This document shows positions 23,857-32,822 of a stretch of 45,692 nt of DNA, piece after piece (within the stretch, counting starts at the first letter, position 1; the number at the start of each line of letters is the position of its first letter). The position numbers and the translations under genes were made by a program. Below the pieces are notes generated by a model that made no database searches, had not been told where the DNA came from, and was given only the letters and a program-made list of their open reading frames with translations. The stretch comes from an uncultured Lachnobacterium sp. (GTDB taxonomy: Bacteria; Bacillota; Clostridia; Lachnospirales; Lachnospiraceae), in NCBI GenBank assembly GCA_937889225.1, contig CALAST010000092.1:1-45692 (forward strand), written 5' to 3'.

Positions 23857-24360
23857 ATGGGACGAAAATCAACAAAAGAAAATAAGAATATTTATCAAAT
23901 CAGCCGTGAAGAAATGAATTACTCACGGGAAGCTGCTGCCGAACAGCTTGCATTTATCTCTTCAGACCGTATTGAAAAAATAGAAAATGAACGCTCCTTA
24001 CCACATCCGGAAGAAGTGCTTGCAATGGCTGAGTGTTATAAAAATCCTTCGCTTTGCAACTATTTCTGTTCTCACGAATGTCCGATTGGCATTGAATATG
24101 TACCGGAAATTAAGGTAAAGGAACTTTCACAAATTACGTTAGAAATGCTTGCAACACTTAATAAATTGACACACGAAAAAGAACGACTAATTGAAATTAC
24201 GGTAGATGGGGAGCTTTCCGAAGATGAATTGCCGGATTTTTTGAATATTAAGAAAGAATTAGAGAAAATGGCACTTGCGATTGATTCTTTAAATCTTTGG
24301 ATGGACCGCACGATTGTTTCAGGGAAAATTGATAAAAATATGCTGCCGGAAGATTTTTAA
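23857..24360 (+). CDS. XRE-family helix-turn-helix regulator
   Basis: A 167-residue regulator. Residues 14-60 form a Cro/CI-type HTH (ISREEMNYSREAAAEQL followed by ISSDRIEKIENE), then a short CSHECPIGIEY segment with cysteines (C65, C69 and C73 region), and a helical C-terminal domain likely for dimerisation. This form with a CNYFCSHECPIG motif is frequent in Lachnospiraceae. GAGGGA precedes the ATG at 23857; an earlier in-frame ATG lacks a site. It is divergent from the small-protein operon and is a candidate regulator of it. Confidence 0.85.
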   Translation: MGRKSTKENKNIYQISREEMNYSREAAAEQLAFISSDRIEKIENERSLPHPEEVLAMAECYKNPSLCNYFCSHECPIGIEYVPEIKVKELSQITLEMLATLNKLTHEKERLIEITVDGELSEDELPDFLNIKKELEKMALAIDSLNLWMDRTIVSGKIDKNMLPEDF

Positions 24361-24486
24361 ATTATACAGCCGCCATATTCTTTAAGCCAAAAATTACCAT
24401 ATATGTAACAGAAAGTTAAATTTAATTGGAGAAATTTTTCTACACGAGTCATTTATTTGCCTCAATTGCTTACGTTCGCACCTATG

Positions 24487-24513
24487 GGGCAAAGCCAAAA
24501 AATAGCTTTGCCC
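24487..24513. terminator. Hairpin between convergent genes
   Basis: Perfect 9-bp stem GGGCAAAGC (24487-24495) / GCTTTGCCC (24505-24513) between the XRE gene and the chemoreceptor gene. No clear U-run on either strand, so its termination strength is doubtful. Confidence 0.4.
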
Positions 24514-24538
24514 TTGATTAGATGCTGTCTCAATTACA

Positions 24539-26605
24539 TTAACTAAGTTCAAACTTGCGTACTAAATCATTTAAAACTATAGATTGTGCAGCTAGTTCTT
24601 CGCTAGTTGCAGAAGTTTCTTCTGCCATTGCAGAGTTATCCTGAACACCCTGTGATATTTCTTCTACACCATCTTTAATCTTATTTACGCTCTGCATCTG
24701 AGCCACAGCATTTTCCGCACTATTTTGAATCATGGCATTTACCTGTTCCATTTCAGATACTGCCATACTTAAAGATTCCAGTACATCTGTGGCTAGTGAA
24801 TTACCTTTGTCAATTTCACTTAAAGATATCCCTATAAGTTCACGGGTTGTATTAACTGCACGGGCACTTTCATTTGCCAGATTTCCGATTTCTCCGGCAA
24901 CTACTGCAAATCCTTTTCCGGCTTCTCCGGCACGAGCTGCCTCAATAGATGCATTCAAAGATAGCAAATTTGTCTGAGAAGCAATATCTTCAATCGCCTT
25001 AATAATACCTACTACCTGTTGCGAAGTTTCATATATCTTGTCCATTGCACTTCTCATCTGATTCATCAATTTCTGGCTGTCTTCCATCATTTGTGCAACC
25101 TGTTTTACATTTGCAGCAGATTTTTCTGAGTCATTTTTATTTTCTTCCACTTGCCTTGCTACATCGATAGTTGTAGCAAGCAGATTTTCAATTTCTAATG
25201 ACTGTTGTTCTGCCCCTTCTGCAAGTCCCTGTGCTGCTTTTGCAAGGTCATCTGAACCAGCGGATACTTGTTCGGAGCTGCTAGTAATATTTTTCATTAC
25301 ATCAATCATTGCATCAGAAATATGATATAAAGCTTCTTTTACTTTCTGGAATTCTCCAACATAAGCATATTTTAAATTAATTTTAAGTTTTCCATCTGCA
25401 ATCTGTGACAGAACTTCCGATATCTCGTCAATATAGTTTATGTATTCCTTTAATCGTTCGACTGTTTTCGCTATTGATCTTGCCAGTTCACCAATTTCAT
25501 CATCAGATTTTACTTTAATATCTACATGAAGGTTGCCTTCTGCAAGTTGCATTGCGGTAGCGTTTAATTCTTCAATCGGTTTTGTAATCTTACTTGCTGT
25601 TTTTTTCATACTGATTAAAATTACAACAGTACCTATTAAGAAAACACATATTAAAACTATAACTGTTGTAATTAAAGTACCATAGTACTGATTAAATGGA
25701 ATACTGCTGATTACGATATAGCCGGTATCCCCTACGGAAGTTATATATCCATATCTGCTTTCTCCATCTACTTTATAATTTAAAAGCATTTCTGTTTTAT
25801 TTTTAACAGCATTTACAACACTCTCTGATACATCTGCATCTTTAATATATTTTTGGACTAATGCCTCATTTGGATGATAGATATATATCCCTTCCGAAGA
25901 AAGAAGCGTTATATAACCATTATCGCCAATTTTATATTCTTCCATCAAATTCATCATATTTGCCATAGAAATATCCATACCAGCTACACCGACTACCTGA
26001 TTAGAATCATTATAAACAGGTGTTGCTATTGTAAGAACCAAATCTCCTGTATTATCGTCTATATATGGCTCTGTCATAATAATTTTTCCGGTCTTTGTAC
26101 ATTCATACCATGGACGGGTTGTTACATCCCACCCTTTTTCCGTAACATATCCGTCAGACATCATAGCCACACTAGCATCTGAATCCGCTAACCATGTGGT
26201 TAAAATACTTTCCGTATCAAGTGCCTGTATGCCTTTTAAGTTTCTTAACACCGTCGCATAACTTTCATTTGCTGTAATCTCGACTTCAGGTGTTGTTGTA
26301 TTCATGATTTGCTGCATATATGGATTAGCTGCCATCTGCTCTACCATTATGCTATATCTGTTAAAATAATCTGCCAATTGGTATGATGCTGCTTTCGATT
26401 CTAATGTCAACTCGGTATTATTGGCAGATGTTAAAATGCCTTGTACTATCAAAATCGCAAGAAAGGCTATTGCTACAAATATAATTGCAATACTGCGACC
26501 AACTCTGTATTGAATTTGAAATTTGATACTGTTCTTCTTTTCTTTGGATGCACTTTCATTATTTTCTCTTAATATCTTCTTTTTGGTAGTCATTTCTTTC
26601 ATCAT
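24539..26605 (-). CDS. Methyl-accepting chemotaxis protein with dCache sensor
   Basis: A 688-residue transmembrane chemoreceptor. TM1 (about 33-55) is followed by a periplasm-facing-type double Cache domain (about 60-310), TM2 (about 315-338), HAMP (about 340-395), and a signalling domain whose hairpin tip reads EDIASQTNLLSLNASIEAARAGE (a perfect MCP tip, split here by numbering near 565). The sensor has RPWYEC, EPYID and VAGMDIS in the order seen in amino-acid-binding dCache domains, so an amino acid ligand is plausible. The start is poorly marked by a ribosome site; a second start four codons in is possible. It implies a motile, chemotactic host. Confidence 0.93.
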   Translation of the reverse strand: MMKEMTTKKKILRENNESASKEKKNSIKFQIQYRVGRSIAIIFVAIAFLAILIVQGILTSANNTELTLESKAASYQLADYFNRYSIMVEQMAANPYMQQIMNTTTPEVEITANESYATVLRNLKGIQALDTESILTTWLADSDASVAMMSDGYVTEKGWDVTTRPWYECTKTGKIIMTEPYIDDNTGDLVLTIATPVYNDSNQVVGVAGMDISMANMMNLMEEYKIGDNGYITLLSSEGIYIYHPNEALVQKYIKDADVSESVVNAVKNKTEMLLNYKVDGESRYGYITSVGDTGYIVISSIPFNQYYGTLITTVIVLICVFLIGTVVILISMKKTASKITKPIEELNATAMQLAEGNLHVDIKVKSDDEIGELARSIAKTVERLKEYINYIDEISEVLSQIADGKLKINLKYAYVGEFQKVKEALYHISDAMIDVMKNITSSSEQVSAGSDDLAKAAQGLAEGAEQQSLEIENLLATTIDVARQVEENKNDSEKSAANVKQVAQMMEDSQKLMNQMRSAMDKIYETSQQVVGIIKAIEDIASQTNLLSLNASIEAARAGEAGKGFAVVAGEIGNLANESARAVNTTRELIGISLSEIDKGNSLATDVLESLSMAVSEMEQVNAMIQNSAENAVAQMQSVNKIKDGVEEISQGVQDNSAMAEETSATSEELAAQSIVLNDLVRKFELS

Positions 26606-26695
26606 AATTTAACTGCTACTAAAAACATATCAGCTTTTCCTTTCCTAGTTTTTCATCTTTTCTTCCAAATAAGTCTTCAATGACTCCTTGTCTTT

Positions 26696-26724
26696 ATGAT
26701 ACAACTATGTTTCGAGAAAAGCAA
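26696..26724 (-). promoter_or_regulatory. Promoter of the chemoreceptor gene
   Basis: Minus strand TTGCTT (26724-26719), 17-bp spacer, TATCAT (26701-26696). No sigma-28 (flagellar) consensus was found in this leader. Confidence 0.45.
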
Positions 26725-26792
26725 TGTTTCCGGAAAGAAAAAATTTTTCTGTAACTCTGTCGGTTCAGTTCGTTCATGAAAGCCATTCTATA

Positions 26793-27872
26793 CTATATAC
26801 TCATCATAATCTTAATATAATCCTCTGTCTTATCCCTCATAATACGAAAGCCTGTTTCCATATCTTGAATAGAGAACTGATGGGTAATCAACTTCTGTGG
26901 CACAATACGTCCTTTTTCTAATTTCTGTAGAGCATATTCCCAATCCACAGATTCCTCATAATATCCATATGCATCAGTATCTGAGATGGATTTAAAAAAG
27001 GAAGAGTTCCATGTTCCGGTAATGATAAGCTGATTCCTTAGTATTTTCCAGTATATCTGTTTTTCCAGATTCATATCCGAATGTGGGTTTCCCACTACAC
27101 AGATACGTCCACCTGCTGTTGCAAGAGAAATAACCGTGGACAATGTTTCACTTTTTCCAACACATTCAAATACCACATCTGCATTAAAATGACCTGTTTT
27201 TTCGGCAAGCCACTCCGCCACATTCCGTTCCCTGCAATTACAAAAATGTGATTCCGGAAGTCCCATACTCACTACAGCATCCCGTTGTGAAACTTTATTG
27301 CCAATCGCAAACACATTGGTAATGCCCTTTTCCAATAAAAACATGACCAGTAATAAACCTATCGTTCCAAGACCATATACCACAACCGTATCTGTCTGTG
27401 CCACATCTACACGACGCATCGCATGTACTGCTACGGACATCGGCTCTAACATCGCAACCTGCTCATAGGAAACGCTATCTGGAAGCCCTATCAGATTCCG
27501 TACCGGAACTGCCACATATTCTGCAAACCCACCATCCTGTCTCGAACCAAGATAACTGTAGTTTTTGCACATTTCAAACTGCCCTTTCTTACAGGCAGTA
27601 CATTCCCTGCATGGAATCAACGGATACACACCCACACGTTTCTGCATCCAGCTCTCATCTACCCATTTTCCCAACTTTACTACTTTTCCGGAAAATTCAT
27701 GTCCGGGGATAAGCGGCATTTTGTGTGCACCATCTCGATAAATGCGTGGAATATCGGAGCCACAGATTCCCGCTGCTTTTACTGCAAGCAAAACTTCATT
27801 TTCTTTTAATTCCGGTACATCTATTTCTTCATATTTAATTGTGCCAGCTTCATGCAATAACCATGCTTTCAT
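26793..27872 (-). CDS. Zinc-dependent alditol-phosphate dehydrogenase (TarJ-like)
   Basis: A 359-residue medium-chain dehydrogenase. Catalytic zinc ligands appear in GICGSD and PGHEFSG; the structural zinc lobe has four cysteines in PCRECTACKKGQFEMC; the NAD(P) fold shows GLGTIGLL near residue 165. The gene overlaps the cytidylyltransferase by ATGA, and that by ATGA the epimerase-like gene, so the three are translated as a unit. This is the TarJ/TarI arrangement in which ribulose-5-phosphate is reduced to ribitol-5-phosphate and then activated to CDP-ribitol. Dehydrogenases of this family also act on galactitol-phosphate and similar compounds, so the exact alditol is inferred from context. 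Confidence 0.75.
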   Translation of the reverse strand: MKAWLLHEAGTIKYEEIDVPELKENEVLLAVKAAGICGSDIPRIYRDGAHKMPLIPGHEFSGKVVKLGKWVDESWMQKRVGVYPLIPCRECTACKKGQFEMCKNYSYLGSRQDGGFAEYVAVPVRNLIGLPDSVSYEQVAMLEPMSVAVHAMRRVDVAQTDTVVVYGLGTIGLLLVMFLLEKGITNVFAIGNKVSQRDAVVSMGLPESHFCNCRERNVAEWLAEKTGHFNADVVFECVGKSETLSTVISLATAGGRICVVGNPHSDMNLEKQIYWKILRNQLIITGTWNSSFFKSISDTDAYGYYEESVDWEYALQKLEKGRIVPQKLITHQFSIQDMETGFRIMRDKTEDYIKIMMSI

Positions 27873-28582
27873 CTGTTATTTCTCTCCATGTTTTCTCTAA
27901 AGCGTTCTAAATCTGCTTGCGTTGTAATCTTGTAATTATTTTCATCTCCCGGAATCATTGCTATATCCATGCCTGCCAAAATTGCAGGTTCTGTTGCACC
28001 ATTGATTTTATACAAACTATCAGGTAAAAGTTTTTTATTCGCTTCATAATACAAATCAAATCGAAAACCTTCCGGTGCCTGTCCTGCAAATAAGTGACTT
28101 CTGTCCAAAAGATTTGTTACTGTCATGCCATCCTTACTTTCATATATCGTATCTTTCATTGGTAAAACAGGCATGACACCTTCATGCTCTTTTAAGGTAT
28201 CCATGCATTGTGAAACCATATCGGATGACAGATTCGGTCTGGCTGCATCGTGAATCAAAATATTTGTTGTAGCTGTTTCTGTATTCCATTCGTATGTTAT
28301 GTAATTTAATGCATTCAAAATAGAAAACTGGCGTGTAACTCCTGGAACTGCAAAGCCTATTATTTTCTCTGTATTTTGTCCACATTGCTTCAAATCTGAT
28401 AAGATAATCTCTCGCCATTCTTCTTCCGCTACAATCACAATTCCATCTATTTGTGAATGTTCCATCAACACACTTAAAGAATATGTAATTATCATTCGAT
28501 CAGCCACACGAATATATTGTTTTGGAAGGTCTGCACCAAGACGTGTTCCTGTCCCACCGGATAAAAGTATTGCTATGTTCAT
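27869..28582 (-). CDS. IspD/TarI-family cytidylyltransferase
   Basis: A 237-residue nucleotidyltransferase. The signature LSGGTGTRLGADLPKQY (residues 7-23) binds CTP; HDAARPN near 115 and the end segment around NYKITTQADL fit the family. TarI makes CDP-ribitol and IspD makes CDP-methylerythritol. Placement between an epimerase and an alditol dehydrogenase supports a CDP-alditol product for surface polymers, not isoprenoids. Both flanking genes overlap it by 4 bases. Confidence 0.8.
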   Translation of the reverse strand: MNIAILLSGGTGTRLGADLPKQYIRVADRMIITYSLSVLMEHSQIDGIVIVAEEEWREIILSDLKQCGQNTEKIIGFAVPGVTRQFSILNALNYITYEWNTETATTNILIHDAARPNLSSDMVSQCMDTLKEHEGVMPVLPMKDTIYESKDGMTVTNLLDRSHLFAGQAPEGFRFDLYYEANKKLLPDSLYKINGATEPAILAGMDIAMIPGDENNYKITTQADLERFRENMERNNR

Positions 28583-29241
28583 AGTCTCAACTCCCGAATA
28601 TCCTTTAAAATCTCATCATAAGATCTGTTCTTGCCAAATAACAAGGTTGTTCCAAGTACAAACCCATCCATTCCTTTTGGAGCATATTTTAGAATTTTAT
28701 CTGCACTACATGCACCATCCCAAATCAACTCATAATGCATTTCTTTTCGAAGTTCTAATAAACGATCTATTTTCTTCCCAACATAAGGCAGATACATCTG
28801 TCCTGCATTGCCCGGATTTACTGACATGACAAGCACCCTATCCACAATGCGAAGCATTTCAAAAATTGTCTCAACACTTGTTCCCGGATTAATCGCAATC
28901 CCCGGAAGCATACCTGCATCGATGATTTTCTGTAAAGTTGTAGATGGATGATATTCTGCTTCTGGATGAATGTAAATCGTATCACCCTTTCGTAAGTTTT
29001 GAATAAATGTATCAATATGTGTTCGTGGATGTTCAATCATTAAATGAATATCTAATGGTTTACTCGTAGCAGAACGTATGTAACGCAAGTCATTTAGGGA
29101 CATGGCATAGTTCGGCACATATCGACCATCCATGATGTCGATGTGAAATGAATCTATATTAGCTTTTTCTAATGCTTGCACTTCCTGCTCCAGGTGACCG
29201 AAATTGGCACACATCATGGAGGCGGTTAATTGAAACTTCAT
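28579..29241 (-). CDS. Ribulose-phosphate 3-epimerase family protein
   Basis: A 220-residue TIM-barrel epimerase, interconverting ribulose- and xylulose-5-phosphate in the family. Metal and acid-base residues are kept: HIDIMDG (H34, D36 region), DIHLMIE, and the C-terminal Asp in IWDGACS. Some positions differ from housekeeping enzymes: NPGNAGQ for NPGFGGQ, and WDGACS for VDGGI, so the substrate may differ. In this operon it would supply the pentulose phosphate that is reduced and activated to CDP-alditol. Start has a weak ribosome site (GGAGAG). Confidence 0.78.
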   Translation of the reverse strand: MKFQLTASMMCANFGHLEQEVQALEKANIDSFHIDIMDGRYVPNYAMSLNDLRYIRSATSKPLDIHLMIEHPRTHIDTFIQNLRKGDTIYIHPEAEYHPSTTLQKIIDAGMLPGIAINPGTSVETIFEMLRIVDRVLVMSVNPGNAGQMYLPYVGKKIDRLLELRKEMHYELIWDGACSADKILKYAPKGMDGFVLGTTLLFGKNRSYDEILKDIRELRL

Positions 29242-29270
29242 TTATATTTTCTCTCCATTAACTAAAAACT

Positions 29271-30683
29271 CTATTCAATTACATCTATTATGCTTGTCCT
29301 ACGATTGAAAAACGGGTCCTCTACTTGTAATCTTAAAAAATCAACATCTTGAATCTCTACATTATGTATCAATCTTAAAAAATACTCATCTAACTTTTTA
29401 TTTATTTTTCGTTCTTCCATAGGACATCTTTCAAGATATTTCTTATAACAATCAATAATTCCCTTTTGCATACGTTCAATACATTGGATATCTTCTTTTA
29501 ATCTAGTCTCTTGTGCATAAATTGGTTCTCCTTTTTTAGAAAACTCTATAAGCGATGGTTCAGATGACGTTAACACTGTCTCCAAAATATAATAATCTTC
29601 AAATATTGCACTTTCATTTCTTTTTTCTTCTGTGTAAAAAGAAATGACATCCACCTTTATATTTGTTTCTAATTGTAGAAAATAAAGACCTTTTATATGA
29701 TTTTCAACTAAACGATCCATGAAATATTGTGTTGTACCTTTTGCTACAAAGTCAAAAAAAGCAATATCTCCCTCTTTAAGTTTTAACTGTTTAATGTATT
29801 CTTTATAACCATTCCTAACATTAGTGACTTTCTCAAAAATAATTTTCTCATAATTTAAATAATTTTCTTGTTCATAAGAAGATGGCTTTTCTTGCAGATA
29901 TTCAATAGAAATTCCAAATCTTTCTTTCATGGCTTGTTCTATTGTTCCACTAAATTTCATATCACTCACATATTGAATATCTTCTTTCTTATCAATCCCT
30001 GCCCTGATTGCTGCAATTCTTGATGTCAAAAAATATGTAGTATCATTATCTCCAGCCAACATATGATACATTTTTTGAATTAAATATCCATCTCTAGCTC
30101 CAAACCAAATATTCGGAATATTATACTGCCGTACCATTTTATGAAACCATAAAATAAAATCAATTATTATCGGTGCTATAAAAAGATAACCAATATCATA
30201 TGCATTATATACTTTCAACCTTTCTTCTTTTAATGCACAAATATTTTCTAACCTTTCCAAAAATAAATCTATCTTTACACCATTAGAAATATTTGTGCCT
30301 TTTTTCTGGTAATTAAAAAAAGTTTTTAATTGATTACTTGAAACCATTGTTTTTTTATAATCTAAAAGATTTTTTCCACGCATATCATATAGTGAAATAT
30401 GATTGTCACTACATATCTTTCCGATTTTTTTTTCAATTGCCTTACACGATCCAGGTCGAGCAATTACAATTATCAACTTTACTTGTTCTTCTACAATATG
30501 GTTTATTGACATAATTGGTAATCCAAAAATATCTCCTTCTTCTCGAAATCCATCTAACAAGCCAATCACAGATATTTGTTTCCCATATATTTCTAAGAAT
30601 CTTTCTGTTTCCGTACTTAATCCATATAATGCAACTTTTTGACCTTCAAATTGTTTTAATAATACCTCCATTTGTATCTCCAC
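29271..30683 (-). CDS. Rossmann-like module plus 'GARDG' domain protein (glycan locus)
   Basis: A 470-residue protein I do not recognise as an enzyme. N-terminal module (about 12-110): VALYGLSTETERFL, IGLLDG, a G-DIFGLP turn, and IIVIARPG strands, a dinucleotide-fold pattern. The C-terminal region (about 165-460) is the same as in the neighbouring 709-residue protein: WFGARDGYLIQKM, AFFDFVAKGTTQYFM, and LETVLTSSEPSLIEF. Compared with that neighbour it lacks the HAD phosphatase domain in the middle. It lies 8 bases downstream of it. A role in building or moving a surface glycan is inferred only from the cluster. Confidence 0.6.
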   Translation of the reverse strand: MEIQMEVLLKQFEGQKVALYGLSTETERFLEIYGKQISVIGLLDGFREEGDIFGLPIMSINHIVEEQVKLIIVIARPGSCKAIEKKIGKICSDNHISLYDMRGKNLLDYKKTMVSSNQLKTFFNYQKKGTNISNGVKIDLFLERLENICALKEERLKVYNAYDIGYLFIAPIIIDFILWFHKMVRQYNIPNIWFGARDGYLIQKMYHMLAGDNDTTYFLTSRIAAIRAGIDKKEDIQYVSDMKFSGTIEQAMKERFGISIEYLQEKPSSYEQENYLNYEKIIFEKVTNVRNGYKEYIKQLKLKEGDIAFFDFVAKGTTQYFMDRLVENHIKGLYFLQLETNIKVDVISFYTEEKRNESAIFEDYYILETVLTSSEPSLIEFSKKGEPIYAQETRLKEDIQCIERMQKGIIDCYKKYLERCPMEERKINKKLDEYFLRLIHNVEIQDVDFLRLQVEDPFFNRRTSIIDVIE

Positions 30684-30691
30684 TAAAACAT

Positions 30692-32821
30692 TTATATTTC
30701 ATCTGCCGTTTTCATTATCTGTTTTAAATCAAATGTTCTATTGCAAAATTCATCTGCAAGTTCATTTTTTTCATAATACGAATTTTTCCATATCATATAT
30801 TTACCACAAAGCAACGATACGATGCTTTCTGCAAATTCTGAACTTATACTATCGTTGAGCTGATTTTTCATTCTCTCTTTATACGCATCTAAAATTCCTC
30901 TATGTATATCCCTCAAATGATTTATCATATCATCAGTTCTTTTATCCTCAAAGAAAACACATTCACCATTCTTATTAAATCCTTTTAAAGTTGGTTCTGG
31001 AGAAGTAAGTATTGACTCAAGGAAAATAAAATTTTTATACAGCTCTCCTTGTTCTTCATAAACAAATTTCGGCTCATATAATGAACTTATTTTCAATCCA
31101 CATTTATATTTGTCTACATTCCGTGCAACATAATACCCTATAAGTTCCCTATCCATAATTTTATTTAGCCATAACTGACATGTTCCAGAGGAAACGAAAT
31201 CAAAAAATCCAATTTTATCTCCTTTTAAACTTAAATTTTCAATATATCTTCTGTAATTTTTTCTTTTACTTTCTGCTAGATCCAAAATAAGCGAAATATG
31301 CTTATCAAAATATAATTCTTCATTTTCTCCATCTACATACTGCATAATTTTCTCATCTGGTAAAAGAAATCGCTTTTTTAATTTTTCTGTTATAGTGCCA
31401 TCAAATGCTTGTTCTCCAACATATAGAACATCCTCTTTATTTTTCATCCCTGCTAAAGTACATGCAAATCTAGAAGCATAAAAATATAAGTGGGGTATCT
31501 TCCAAGTCCCCAAATTATTTTCCAAATCTAATATTTCCTTAATAAGCCAACCATCCCTGGCCCCCAATAATAGACAATCAATCTCATCTTCTTTACATCT
31601 CTGCATTAACCATTTTGTAAATACTTCTAAAAGTGGTTCTAAAAAATGATAACCACAAACATAATTAGACATAATCTCTCCCTTTCCATTTGTTTGACTA
31701 AATAAAAAAGGATTATTCAATTGTTCTGCTAATAACTTTCCCAAATTACATCTATCGGAGTAAGAATGACATCTATCTAAAATAAACTTAAATGCTGAAT
31801 CTAACGCCATTTGATAAATTGAAGAAACTTTAAATGTACCATCAATATTATATTTATGAGCACTCACAATATCAGCATCGTAATTATCACCAATATGTAA
31901 GATTTTCTTTCCTTTATATTGTTTTTTCAAAATATCAAATAAACCATCACATTTAGAAGCACCATATTCACAAGAAACGAATATATTATCTACTCCAAAT
32001 ACATCATTCTTTCCCAATATTGCAGATAGAATATTCTTTGTAAGGTACATATCTGATGTACAACAGACTGTTTTCCCCATTTGTTTTGCACTATTAAGTA
32101 CACTTACCATTTCTTTACGTTGATGTAAAGTTTTACTCTCTATGTCTATTTCTGTAGCTTTTAGTACTTCCGCAATTTCATGAGAAATACCTATCTTTTC
32201 TTCCAATGCTATATATATTTCATCTATATTCGGATTGCCTTCAAGATATTTTTCCTGCTCCACTTTTATTCTATTTTCATAAAATGAAGATGTTTTAGGT
32301 AATATATCTGCACAAATATTCTCTACTGCTATAAATACATCTGTTGGAAATAAAAAATCTCTTACCAATAACGTATCAAATATATCAAAACTAATAACCT
32401 CATATTCTTTGATATATGCTAGCAATGTTTCTTTTGTTAAACTATTATAATACTCAGGTAAAACATACTTATTATTTTTTGTTTTCAAATCCTGTCCATT
32501 AATATCAAAAACTGTTATTTTATATTTTTCACATTCCTTAGCAATCCTCTGATATATAATTGGTACATTTGCTGCTGTTGCAACTATAATAATAATTTTT
32601 CCACCATTCTGATTAACCTCTTGACATGAATAAACTGGTAAATCCCACACTGTCTCTCCAGTTCTTACTCCATCCATTAAGCCAATGATATTAAATTCAT
32701 TACATTCATCTAAAATTACTTTTGTATTTTTACCAAGACCATATATAACAATTTTATCTTTTAAGTATTTTTCAAAATTATTTCTAAATGAATCTATAAC
32801 AAATCTTTTTTCATCATACAT
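30692..32821 (-). CDS. HAD-superfamily hydrolase with Rossmann-like and 'GARDG' domains
   Basis: A 709-residue, three-part protein. N-terminal Rossmann-like module (about 20-120: IVIYGLGKNTKVIL, IGLMDG). Central HAD phosphatase (about 135-360): motif I SFDIFDTLLV with DxD, motif II CTSDMYL, motif IV HIGDNYDADI, all present. C-terminal domain (about 400-700) shared with the preceding paralogue: LLGARDGWLIKEI, GFFDFVSSGTCQLWL, LESILTSPEPTL. It belongs to the predicted hydrolase group COG5610, common in polysaccharide clusters. The start at 32821 follows the upstream stop by 1 base and has AAAGGA upstream; a longer frame to 32941 would overlap the glycosyltransferase by 119 bases and is less likely. 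Confidence 0.72.
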   Translation of the reverse strand: MYDEKRFVIDSFRNNFEKYLKDKIVIYGLGKNTKVILDECNEFNIIGLMDGVRTGETVWDLPVYSCQEVNQNGGKIIIIVATAANVPIIYQRIAKECEKYKITVFDINGQDLKTKNNKYVLPEYYNSLTKETLLAYIKEYEVISFDIFDTLLVRDFLFPTDVFIAVENICADILPKTSSFYENRIKVEQEKYLEGNPNIDEIYIALEEKIGISHEIAEVLKATEIDIESKTLHQRKEMVSVLNSAKQMGKTVCCTSDMYLTKNILSAILGKNDVFGVDNIFVSCEYGASKCDGLFDILKKQYKGKKILHIGDNYDADIVSAHKYNIDGTFKVSSIYQMALDSAFKFILDRCHSYSDRCNLGKLLAEQLNNPFLFSQTNGKGEIMSNYVCGYHFLEPLLEVFTKWLMQRCKEDEIDCLLLGARDGWLIKEILDLENNLGTWKIPHLYFYASRFACTLAGMKNKEDVLYVGEQAFDGTITEKLKKRFLLPDEKIMQYVDGENEELYFDKHISLILDLAESKRKNYRRYIENLSLKGDKIGFFDFVSSGTCQLWLNKIMDRELIGYYVARNVDKYKCGLKISSLYEPKFVYEEQGELYKNFIFLESILTSPEPTLKGFNKNGECVFFEDKRTDDMINHLRDIHRGILDAYKERMKNQLNDSISSEFAESIVSLLCGKYMIWKNSYYEKNELADEFCNRTFDLKQIMKTADEI

Positions 32822-32822
32822 A

